64,000 nt of DNA, from contig NW_024037063.1 in the NCBI RefSeq assembly GCF_015706575.1, positions 12,214,927 through 12,278,926 on the forward strand. Reading direction: 5' to 3'. This stretch comes from Patiria miniata. Lineage: Eukaryota; Echinodermata; Asteroidea; Valvatida; Asterinidae. Shown here in pieces: positions 37,101-49,100 of this stretch. Each line of letters starts with the position of its first letter. The stretch's first letter is position 1. The notes under the pieces are model-generated. The model saw nothing but the letters and a program-made list of their open reading frames with translations. It was not told the DNA's origin and made no database searches. The translations under genes and the position numbers were made by a program.

Positions 37101-40100
37101 ACCTTCCCACAAAACTCACTCCTTGCAAGCATCGATGTAGTTTTCATGTATACCAACATTCACCAGGCAGAAGCCATTGAATCAGTATGCAAAGCCTACG
37201 AAAAAACCAACCACAACTACGCCATAACCAAACCCCCTTCAAAACACATCCGCACTCTCCTGGAACTCGTTCTGGGCCGCAACTATTTCCAGTTCGGAGG
37301 AAAATTCTTCCGACAAAAAATAGGATGTGCAATGGGATCTGTGGCCAGTCCAGAAATTTGTGACATTACGTTACATGATTTTGAGTTACAAATCTCAGCC
37401 CTCACAGACAGAATCCTGTTCTGGGCAAGATTTACAGATGATATACTTATCGTCTACAACGGCCAACTCGAATTTTTCACCCAATTTGTTCACCAGTTGA
37501 ATCAATTGCATCCCACCCTCAAATTCACATTTGAGGCATCTGAAACTTCCATCACATACCTGGACCTTACCATTTTTAAAGGCCCGCGTTTCCTCTCCAC
37601 GGGTACCCTAGACACACGAGTGTTCACGAAACCTACGGAAACATATCAGTACTTGGAAAGAACATCATTCCATCCAAACCATGTGTTCCACGGTTTTATC
37701 AAAGGAGAAATCCTACAATATGCCAGAAACACAAACAATGAGGATGACTTCTTACAAAAAGTACAAAGTTTCGAAGAAAAACTACTGAAGAGAGGCTACA
37801 ATTAAGCCGATATTCACAAGTGCAAGCAATCCATCGATTTCTCACAAAGGAAATCTATGATTCACGCAGAACAAGTGAAAATCCAAAAAGGACTTCCCCT
37901 CGTCTTCACCACAACTTACAACCCCCATGTAAAACACATGGACATCAAGCGTGCTCTCTCCAGACACTGGCATCTTATCTCAAGCAACCCAACTTTGAAG
38001 GAAGTTTTCCCTAAACCTCCTCTAGTTGCCTATGAGATAGCTGAGAACATCAAGAAGAGACTTGTCAGAGCCAAACTCAGCCATACGGCAGACAACCAAT
38101 CCTCCACAACTGAGAACGAAGATAACACACTTGATATCCTAATTTCACTATTGGATGAACAAATCCCATCCGAATGAAGTTGTAATCACAAATACCGGAT
38201 AATTTAGACGGAATCTTTTCCTCAAAGTGAGTTCCATTCAACTCATTAACCCATACCTATGGATTCTTTGAATCTAGCGGCTGATGAGTCCCCGAAGGGA
38301 CGAAAATGCATTCCCGCAATTGCCCTCAGGTAAAACCTAACCCACCCCACTGCCTGGGTAAACTTGGCTACGGTCAAAACTTCCATTGGTTTCTCCCACT
38401 TGTTTCTATCCAATTTTTAAGACCCCTTAATGTGTCTTAATTGAAGAAATGAACCACACAATATCACACCATCGAATAACTCAATGTGTTGTTCTTACGC
38501 ACATTCTTTATTCACAAGCCAATCTATAGGAGAGGCGTCTCTGAATGGGATAGAGCCATCATTTCTCTTATATGGGGCCACTGTTTATCTCGCTCAATAA
38601 ATATTTACGAGAGATTTTGGTGTTCTTGGCAAGACTGTATAGCAGGTCCACACGGCATTGCTTATATTACTTTAGACCTAGTGTAGCTTGACTTTGTTTG
38701 CATTGTTTACTGTTTCTTATTATATTCTTTACTCTCTTATCTTGTTAACAGACTTCTGCCAGAAGTGTCTTGAAAGATCCATTATATAACACACCGTGTT
38801 CGTTTGAGTCTTTGGTTTTTAGGTTTAAGTTTTGGTTTTAGGGTTTAAGTTTCTTTATGTTTCTTTAAGTTGTTGGTTTTAGGGGTTAGTCTTTGCTCTT
38901 ATTCTTGATTTTCGTGGTCTTGGTTTTATCTGGTCATTTTGAAAGTTCTTGTCAATAAATTCTTTTTGTCCTTTTTGTTCGAAATCTAGAACTTGTGTCC
39001 CTTGTCCCTATTAATTCAATGTCCTCGCGACTTGTCCCTTCAAAGATCCCAAGTTTATTTTAGTTGTAGTCGTTTTTCCAGGTTACACATGCTTTTATCC
39101 TGCTATCTAGCTTTTTATCCATGCATATGTTTTTGTGGTATGTCCTTTTTCTAGAGGCATTTGTTATCATTTATTTGTAATCATTTATTTATAATCATTT
39201 ATAAGCTACAATCCTGGCCAATCTCGCTGGGCCCCAACCCCCCGGCCCCCGTTCAGTGTTGTCTCTCATTGCGCGGTTTGTGCTCCATCAGCTGGAGAGA
39301 ACAACATTGACCGGGGGAGTGGGTGACCGCGGCAGGCTCAGGAAGTGTCCCAACCATTTTGGCCGGGATTGTAGACCTGCCCGCCGCTGGACATGCTTTA
39401 ATGGCCCTTGCATTGTACTTGGCGAGATTTCCTACGCAAAACGGATATTGGGATGAACATTAAATTAAATCTCGCCGTATCTCCAAAACTGGTACTCACT
39501 GGTGACTGCTGAGTCCATAAAAATTAGCTTCTAGTAGGCCTAACTGGTTTCTTTTTTTTAATAAGTACTTGTTGTTTTCTCAACAACTACAAATTAGTAA
39601 CTGGTACATGTTGACTACAAGTTGGTAATCAGTTTCTTCAAGTGGTTTCAACTGGTAATTGTTGACCATATGGTAACTGGTTCTTTAAACTGGTTTCAAT
39701 TGATACCTGTTGACTCAATAAGATGACAAGTTTGTAACTGGTTATTTCAATCAATTTAACCTGGTACCTGTTGACTCCATAGCAATTATAAATTGGTAAC
39801 TGATTTGTTTAACTGGTGCCAACTTGTTCCTGTTGACTTCTTAAGAGTTACTTGTTGACAACTGGTTTGTTCAACTGGTTTCAACTGGTTAAATCCAACA
39901 TATTCCAGATGAAAAAAACAGTTTTATTTGAAACCTGTATGAATAAGTTTGAACTTGTTTTGTTTTTATTAACTTGACAATAGGTCGTTTAAAATGGGGT
40001 CGATCGGGTAACTGGAAACAGACGTACGTTTTCAGGACGGCCCTACAAAATACTCGGAACGGTCCTGCTCAATTTGTAAAAACGTCTTTCACCCACCTTG

Positions 40101-43100
40101 CTATTGACATCGCAACTATTAAGCAGAAGTTCTTCAACGCACTTCAGGTTGCCCTTCAAAGTAGCTATGTGAAGAAGGGAGGAAGCATTTTTCAGCAAGA
40201 CATTCACCTTGCTTCCAGCATCCAAAAGACACCTCATAACTTGTGGTTCGTTTCTGTCAAATAGAAAAAAGAAATTTGATCTTGTATTTTGTAAAAGTAT
40301 TTTGATCTTGCCGGAGGTATTCCATGAACCACTGCTAATGCTCACCCGTCTACTGCAGACGTCAGAGCTGTGTATCCTCCCTTATCTTGTTGTTCCAAAG
40401 GGGCGCCATTGGTAACTAAGGCGACAACGGTATCCAAGTGACCACCATAGGCGGCTGCATGCAGTGGAGTCTGTCCTTCTCTGTTCTGGGACTTGACCTA
40501 CAAAAGTGTTATTTTGGCAATTTCATGATACTTTATTCGTTTCTTATCCTGGACAATTTGTCTTTTTAAAGGATTTTTAATTATTGTTCAAAGCTATAAA
40601 ATAAACTTGGAAGTATGAAAATTGCTTGAAGATTATGGTTTGCAATTATGTTGGCAGCACAATTGTCTTTATAATCTTTGGGTCTAAATATATGATATAA
40701 ATAACCGAAACGGTCAAAAATTCAGACCCTAGTTCAGAAGTACAATACGGCATAGCAATTGTTCCCTACAATTAATAATTCAATGTAATAATCGTTATTG
40801 ATAATCGCTTCACAGTTTTAGCTATTACCAAGCCAGGAGTTTTGCTGATGATTTCTTGCACTTTCGTAGTGTTTCCTATAGCCGCTGCGTGGAATAGATC
40901 GTCAGCACTAGTTTGTAAGCCAGGATCTTTGAAGAGATCTGGTGAAATGGAATATTCAGAATAATCTGTCGACGTAATTTTTAAAACAGCATTTTTTTCC
41001 AGCATGTAGTCATGGCTTAGTGATTAAGATCATTTCACCGGACTTATGCTCTGGTGTTTCAGAGGCAACAAAACTTTGGTTCGAGCCCAGGTCTGGACAC
41101 TTAAGGTGCCCTTAAGCAAGGTACTTAACAACTATTGCTTCGTTCTTTGAACGGGACGTAAAGAACACAGTAACAATTATCGCTACTAGAAGGTGTTTGC
41201 CCATGGTGTTTCTGGTCTCCTGTTTAACTCCCCTGCTGAGTATTTTGGAGAAGAACCAAGTACCAAATAACCAAAACCATGAATGTTTAGTAAAGTTTTA
41301 AACAGCCACAAATTTTGTGAACATCCTACGTCTTCTACTTCCTCATTTATTACCCATACGCATCTAAATTTGGAAGTCAAATCCAATTATGATTTACATT
41401 GAAGGACTTGTTGTCATTATTTTTAAAACAATCAACGATAATGATTTACAAGTAATTTGGTTTAATAATAAGCATACCGCGATAATCATATTTGGTTTCC
41501 TTGTCGGTCCGGCCATTAGAACGGTTGTATTCATACTGCGTCTCACTCAGGGGGAAGCATGGTGCATTTGACCCGGCGGCCGTTGTACAAAAATCCTCAC
41601 CTGTAAAGTTTACATCGTTATTAAATAATGAAAGGTTTGCGGATTAAACACCATTTGCGAATAATTTCTCAACTAAGAGAATGGTACTGAAAAGAACAAG
41701 AGTATACCTCTTGTTCTTTTCAGTACCATTCTCTCAGTTGAGAAATTATTAGTTTATACAACTCAACGTTCCGGTCAGTACGCTCTGACCGTCTTCAGGA
41801 GAGTGCCTAAACTCTAAGAATTTGTGGATTGCAAGTAGTTGGGATCCTAGAACAAGCTTGGTGCCCACTGAAGTGGAACAGTAGGGTTGCAGGCACAGTA
41901 GATGGAGGACCTAGGGTGTAGGAGACTCATCAGTCTAAGGTGGTAGCTGAGGACATAGGGTATAGGAGACCCATCAGTCTGGAGGAGTGGGAGCCAGATG
42001 TCGTTGAGGTGAAACCCAATGTCTTGCGGAACTGTGTTGTGCTTGCGGATCTCAATGGCTTCCCGTATGCGTTTTGGATGCCAGAACTGGATCCGTGCGA
42101 TGAGTTCGGGCGCATCCCAATCAACTTTGTGGTCATTAATGTGGGAATGTTTGACAATGGCCAATTTGTCAAAGTCCCCTCGCAGTCCATGTGCTCTGTG
42201 TTCCTTGAGCCTAGTTTAGGCACTCTCCTGAAGACGGTCAGAGCATACTGACTGGAACGTCGAGTTTATACCTCTGGTTCTTTTCAGAACTATTCTCTTA
42301 GTTGAGAAATTAATCGCACATGGTGTCTCCGCAAACCTTTTTTCATTTAGTATCTCCACCATGCAAAGCCTCAAATCTTACTTAAATCATTGTTGGTATT
42401 TAGGGAATGATTTAGAAATGTATAGGTTTTTTTCGAGCAAGTTTAACAACAACTTATAATTTCAAGGGTTCTTACGGTTCTTTGTAGGTATTACTGCATT
42501 CAATTTCGCTTTTGTGCACGCTTCCTTTCGTTCTTGGCAATAAGGTTTTCCCATCCAATTTCGCAAATTGTTCATTCAATCCGACAGAATACATATTTAA
42601 AATTAGCATAAAAATACGAGTGCCGTTTCACACATAGTCCAGTTAAGTGAAAGTTCAAAACACTTCAGGTTATCTTTGTAAGCATGTGGTCTAAGGAATG
42701 GGAATGCGCACAGGCTATTTTATTTCGCTGTCCATTCTTTTAATCAGTCATTTTTGGAAAAGTTGATAGCACCCTCATGTGTCGGATGGAGATGTGACAG
42801 TGCGTAAACAGTGCGTAAGTTTTTCATTTAAATTAAGCCTAAGCTTTGCATTTCATCTCAGGAATCCATAAAAAACACAACATTATCTGCAAGATGTTAA
42901 TATCAAAGTGGAGGGAGTAAGTGAGGATTTTGGATTGTTCTTGTAATTTGGAAAGATCGCGATCGCCAGCGCAACTCACTTGTCTTTACAACAGCCTTAT
43001 AATATCGCTCTGAGTAAGAAACGCATGCCACGAAGTTCCTGAACTGAACACAAAACCAACGAATGCTTTCTTCAACAAGTAGGAAAGCAGATTTGTCTCA

Positions 43101-46100
43101 GTGAAAGGATCAATTCAAGCAAGCATTTTTACTTTGGCCACACTTGCCGAAGACAGTTTTGAGAAAATAATTTTGCAAGGTGCCATGCCTTGCAAGAGAA
43201 AGAGGGGACAACATAAAATACGTTGGTTATTATCGTCACCGACACCACGTACTGACACCTAGTTGCGCGTTAGTGCGCGGCACGCGCGCGTATTTTACCG
43301 AACCGGGTTATTTTCATTTTCACGAATTCACAGTGCGGCATTTCTGGCGCCCAGTTCGTTTTCACGAACTGACACCGATATAAATTTACCAGTTAAAATT
43401 ATGTTTAATTACGTTTTTGTGTTAGCCCACAAGTTTACGGATGGATTAAATTCATGTCAAAACTTTCAAAACTTTTTGAAACGATTTATGTTGGTGGGTT
43501 TACCTATAACTTTTTATAAAATTTTTCACCCAGACCACCCCTAAAACGAAAGATGTTTCCCAAACTGAAAAGGTAGCCATTTTGGAAATGTATCCCTCCA
43601 CAAGATGGCTAAATAGAGCCACGTTCGAACCAAATTGCCAGAGGGTCAGTGCCGTATGTCTTCAATTCCCCAATTCCAAGGTTCTCAGGACTCTCTGTAA
43701 TATAGAAGAATTTGAGTGTACAACTTGTAATCATGAGCTGGGCGGATAGATTTTTGGCCTATTTACATGGTTTCACCCATACATAAGATCTGTTTCACGA
43801 ACAGTGCCCCCTAGTGTCCGGGCAATAGTTTGATTTTAGTAATCTCCTTCCCCCCACCCCATTCCCCGGAACATAGTTACGCCACTGTTTGGCACAAATT
43901 GTTGTCCACCAATTTTTCAAAAATGTTTACAGAAGGTGCTTGGTGCCTTGAGTAGAGGCAATTGATACATCCCCACAAAATCAGTTTCGTCTTTCATCAT
44001 TCAATTTCATAGTTTGATCAACCTCTCTAAGACATAGGTGATGAAAATTCATCAATACACATCGAAATTGTTTCAAGTGTTGCCAATTGGTAGCATTCAG
44101 AGTTCGAATTCGGCCTATTCTTCACTTTAATATATGCTTTGTCGTATGACATGAATTTACACGTAATCCCCATCCTGGAAGAGGTTCTGGGAAAAAATTG
44201 TTGGTGCACAAGTGTTCTCCTTACTGGATGCAAAGCACGGGTTTGGGCAGATACCCCTTGCTAGTGACAGTCATAAATTGACAACCTTCATCATAACTCC
44301 AATTGAGCGTTACTGTTTCACACGCTTTCCTTTCGGCATTACATCTGCGCCTGAGTTGTATCAGCGTATTATGTGTGACCTTCTCGTGAATCTGGATGGA
44401 GTAGTTGTCTACATGGATGATATTCTCATCACCGGCCAAACACAGGCAGAGCACGATCTTCGTGTGCATCGTGTCATACAAATGCTACCGAAGGCTGGCT
44501 TGCGGCTAAACAAAGAGAAATCGACGTTTTCTCAAGAGGAGGTTACCTTTCTTGGTCTACTGCTAGACAAGGATGGTATACGTGCTGATCCTTTTCAAAG
44601 ATCACAGCAAATTTTCATAAGTCAAGAGACTCATGGGCATGGTCAATTTGTTGTCCCGCTTCATCCCGAATGCAACATCAGTAGCAGCCAAAAATCACCG
44701 ATCTAACGTTGAATGGATGTGGGGAGCACAACAGAAGTCTGCATTCCGACAACTCGAGACACTCCTCACTAGATCGCCCACATTGGCCTTCTATGATCCC
44801 GCTAAACCTACCCATGGTCAGCACAGACGCCAGTAGCTATGGGCTGGAAGGATGCTTGCTACAGCAGCCAGAAGATGAGACATGGAAGCCAGTCGTTTAC
44901 TGTTCCCGTACCCTGTTTTCTGCTGAGAGGAAGTATGCCCAATCGAGAAGGAGTTGTTGACCAGCGTATGGGCATGCGAGCGATTTTATGTCTACATCAG
45001 AGGACTTCACGTGACACTACAAACCGACCACAAACCACTGGTGTCTTTGATCAATTCAAAGGACCTCTGTGACGCACCACTGAGATGCCAGCGCTTACCG
45101 ATGCGCCTCATGAATTTCCACTGTACTGCTGTCAACTCACCAGGCAAGACCCTAGTCGTTGCAGATACCCTGTCTAGAGCTCCAGTGCATACAGACCTGA
45201 CAGCTGATGACAGTGATGATCTTGCAGCAGAAGTTGAAGTAGACATGAGGGTCACCAGGGGGTCACCAAGAGCCGACTCCGTGCAAATCAAGCCATATGG
45301 TGGCCTGAAATCGGTACTGACACCGCGCAGCACATTCAACAATGCAAGTTTTACACAGAAAAGCAACCAGCACTTAAGGCGGAACCCCAGGTGTCAACAC
45401 CTTTACCCCGAATATCGCAACGAATCGCGTGCGATCTTGCGGCAGAGCTGAAAGGGAAGGTGTACTTGGTGATCGTTGACTACTACTCGAGATGGTTTGA
45501 GATTCATCACCTCGTGAAGACAACAGCCTTAACAGTCATCAACTTCATGAAAACTACCTTTGCACGATATGGGATCCCTGAAGTTGTTGTATCAGATAAC
45601 GGCCCACAATTCCTGGAAGAGTTTCAACAGTTTGCAAGAGAGTTCACACTATCGCCAAGCAAATGGGCAAGCCGAAAAAGCTGTCCACGTGGCCAAGAGT
45701 ATCCTGCGTCAACCAAATCCCATACGAGCTCTCACGACATACCGCGCAAGCCCACTTCCAAGTCTTGGTGTCAGTCCGGCAAGTCTGATGGTGTCAGTCC
45801 GGCAAGTCTGGGACTAGAATGCGCACTACCCTACCGATGTTGCCCAAGAACCTCCTTCAGAAAACAATCAACAAGACAAAGTTGCAACAAGCAGACGCTG
45901 CTTCCAAGTCCAAGGGAGAAGTCTACTTCAACCAGACACATGGTGCCAAGGCATTGGATCAACTGGAGATAGGAGCCCGGGTGAAGATCAGAACAAAGAG
46001 AAAACTTGGTCCAGTCGGAGAGGTCCTACGTAAAGCAAAAAAACACACCGTTCTTACATAGTGAGAGTAAATGGCGCAGAATATCGTCGGAACAGGCGGC

Positions 46101-49100
46101 ATATTGTCCGGATGCCACAACCACCACCTGAGCCATACTTCGAGATCCAACTGGAGGATCCAGTCCAGCAAAACCCAGATGTTCAGCAACAAGGAATGAG
46201 ACAGTCTCAGCGAATGATGAAACCACCAGCATGGCAGCAGGATTACATCATGGACTAGAACTCTTAACTGTCACCACTCAATCACTCAATCACTCAATCA
46301 CTCATACTCTGTTAAATCAATCAATCTTGCATTATCTCACACTCATCTCTGAATTCATATTCATTCTGATTTAATTCAAGAAATCTGCTTGAACCAAGAA
46401 CATTGGAATCTAGGAGCTGATTTGGAACACAACATATAGCAGACTCTTTCTAACATTGAACACTCAGACTCAATCTTGTGCATTGTAAATGTGTTTTCTT
46501 AACCAGTTTATTTCTGATCTAGAAAAGGGGGAGATGTCGTATGACTATGTCGTATTACGTAATCGTAATAAAAGAGGGTTCCAAGATGGCATCCCGCTAT
46601 GAACGAGTTTGACAGATAAATGCAGTGAGTCCGCTCCAGTTATTTCCCTATTTAACGCTACCCAAGATATAACATACTTTTGTAAAGTAAATTAGTCTGG
46701 TGTGTGCTTAAAGAGGTTGTGGAATGCTTAAAGACATCTCCGTCGGGTATATGTAGCCTAAGATGTGATGAAATAAAAACGATTATTGTTTCTGTCATGA
46801 AATGAATACAAAAGGTACGTTGAGAGCTGTTTTTCGGGTTCTGTTTCGGGCCGAACGTGCAATTTGTGTGAAAGTCGTCATTTGGGGCATCAAACCAAAC
46901 ATAGCAAAATAGTGACGTAAGAAACAGGACTCCCGATACAGCGTAGTTCCAGCAAAACTTTTTGCAAATCACTTGACGTTTTAGTAGTGTCTATTGATTA
47001 TTCAGTGTTTTAATGTTTACACAGCATTTTATTTATAGATTGTGGAACATTCTTTTGTGTGTGTTACTAACGGCCAACCATTATAAGAAACGTCTATTAC
47101 AGCAACATCGTTCACGCACGCTATGTTTTTAGCATGTAAGGCAAGCTGGAGATTCCGGATGTACTTGTGCCGCCGGCCCGGCCGCGGGGATCGTAGATTT
47201 TGACGCCGGTAAAGTTTGGGATTTCAAAATAAATTCGTTGTTGATACGTGTACGGGTAGCGAACGCACTATGCCAAAGCAAACCTATATGCCTATAATTT
47301 TGTCAGTGGCCGGCTGTAATCACACCACATTCTGTTCTGCAATAAATTTCCAATTTTCCCGGCCGGGTGCCAGCATGGAGGAATAAGAATCCTCCGTAAA
47401 GTGCCATGCAGTTTGTCCAAAAAGATGAGATCGGATTTCAGCCAAACGGATAGAGCGCTGATACATGCACTGTACATTTTTCACGGCAAGAGTCTTCTTC
47501 GCTCAAGAGATAATTTGGAATTGCTACACGACTGTACAGAAAACAATGGTGGTGCTGTACTGACACGTACGCCCGATCGCGACAGTATAAGGCGACCACG
47601 TGATGAGCCATTATCCCCGGCCGGCCCCGGCCTCCCCAGCCCGGCCCCATCCACAGAACGGGGCGCAGACGGGACCACACACCATTTTTTCAATGTAAGA
47701 GAGCTATGTTTTGTACAGCTTCAAAGTTCAGGTAATTCTGTCAGAATTTTTAAAAACGGACCAGAAATAACTGAGATATGATTTGTAGAGTGGCAGAAAA
47801 TGTGTAAAGCTTAGAGCCAAGTTAATTGTGACGTCATATAATGGCACTAACGCTTAATCACTTTGTGTTAGTGACTGGGCAGAGCTTAGGAGCTCCGTGC
47901 GTTGCTGCATGCACGCGATTGGTTAGCCAAGTGCCATAGGTATAGCGCGCTATAGGTTTAGTGCATGTACATGTATGCGCGTATCCGTGCACGTGAGGGC
48001 ACTACTCACGTGACGGGGAGTTGATGTTGCGGACAGCGAGCGAGCAAGAGGTGAATTACCTGTGCTCTACGTTTTTGGGAATGCTTATGCGCAAATTGTA
48101 CATAGTCGTTACGCTGGCATGTATGGCTGAGTGTATAGCTGTACGTTGCTGACTGGCCTGCATGGTTGATGCGTAGCAGGTGTGCATTGCTTGTGCTACT
48201 GTACATTGTTTATGCTGTTGTACATTGCCTGTGGGGTTGTACATTGCTGTTGCTGGGGCGCATTGTAGACGTTGTGATGTATTGGTGACATTGCGGTGCA
48301 TTGTTGTGCATTCCAGATGCTGTTACATTGCTGCTGCGTGCAGTAGACTTGGCTCATCTCTCCAATAATTCAAGGACCCAGATAATAGAGCAACCACGCC
48401 TATTAATTCAAATTACTGTACATTTAATGATTATTGATGAATTAATTATGGTCATTGTTGATTGAGGTTACCGACAATTCTGTTTCAGATGTCTCTGTTA
48501 CAGGTTTATTGTGCAATTAACAGGGTTATTAACTATCATTCACAATCGGGCGGTAGATTTCCACCAAAACGGACCTGCACCCTTAGCCTTGAAGGTCGCT
48601 CTGAGTGATCTCTCGTCTAGGAAAGAGCCTTGGTTTGGGAAGACTATCTCATGGAGGTATCTTCACCCCACTAGGAGTCAGATTTTTCCTAACAAACTTG
48701 GGTTGGCCCGGGGGTTCCTGCCACGAATGGTGTCAGAAGTGGGATGATTGTGAATGATTAAGTTGATTTCTCTGTTGAATAATTGAATATCACATTTTGT
48801 TGTGATTAATTCTGTGGTGATATCAGTGGTGGTTTTGAGTATGACCGAAGGCTCGAAGGATCCAGTGGGTGCCTTAAGTGCAGAGGCCCTGGTGCTACAA
48901 CTGCAAATGGCAACCCAATTTCTGCAGTGGGAAAATGAACTCATTGCGCAGAAATTGGAGGCTGCCATGGAGTTGCAGTCGGGTGTTTCCCCTACGGGAG
49001 GAAACATGGGCACGCCAGCTGTGAGCCGGCGTGTGCTCCATCGAGTTGATTCCGATGTTGAGTTTCGGTTGCCCAAAGAGACTTCTGGGTATGTCTCTGG

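Larger units (their letters stand above)
35300..38345 (+). mobile_element. Penelope-like retroelement without a visible GIY-YIG domain
   Basis: Two coding regions: a small basic ORF1 and a Penelope-type reverse transcriptase. They are followed by a hammerhead ribozyme, a known partner of this class. A GIY-YIG endonuclease, normally C-terminal, is not found after the RT linker, and none is seen upstream. One frameshift and one in-frame stop are the only obvious defects, so the copy is young compared with its neighbours. It sits in the intron between ankyrin exons 5 and 6. Outer limits are approximate. Confidence 0.8.
41628..42350 (-). mobile_element. Inverted-repeat remnant of a second Penelope-like element
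   Basis: A GIY-YIG endonuclease fragment on the minus strand is enclosed by inverted copies of the element's own 3' tail. Left flank: ATGAAAGGTTTGCGG...AATAATTTCTCAAC. Right flank, inverted: the same phrases up to GCAAACCTTTTTTCAT. Both sides carry a hammerhead-like motif. Partial inverted copies are a known feature of Penelope insertions. No reverse transcriptase remains. Confidence 0.65.
44150..46674 (+). mobile_element. Ty3/gypsy retrotransposon copy C, 5'-truncated
   Basis: Same family as copy A, but keeps the catalytic part of the reverse transcriptase. Pol runs to about 46,258, then a 3' untranslated part, a purine tract and a 140-bp LTR. Gag, protease and the 5' LTR are missing. Internal deletion in the integrase zinc domain and several frameshifts. 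Confidence 0.85.

Noticed and set aside
35526..37332. Minus-strand frames opposite the Penelope genes
   Set aside because: Shadows of well-supported plus-strand coding regions.
41008..41100. Possible tRNA gene from A and B boxes
   Set aside because: No cloverleaf or anticodon arm; the B box is followed by a SINE body.
41915..41935. CTGATGAGTCTCC on the minus strand
   Set aside because: No helix II closure and no GAAA follow; it is part of a duplicated phrase at the end of the endonuclease fragment.
47401..47781. 126-codon open frame in GC-rich DNA
   Set aside because: No domain, and the reverse strand is open in two frames too, a sign of composition and not of coding.
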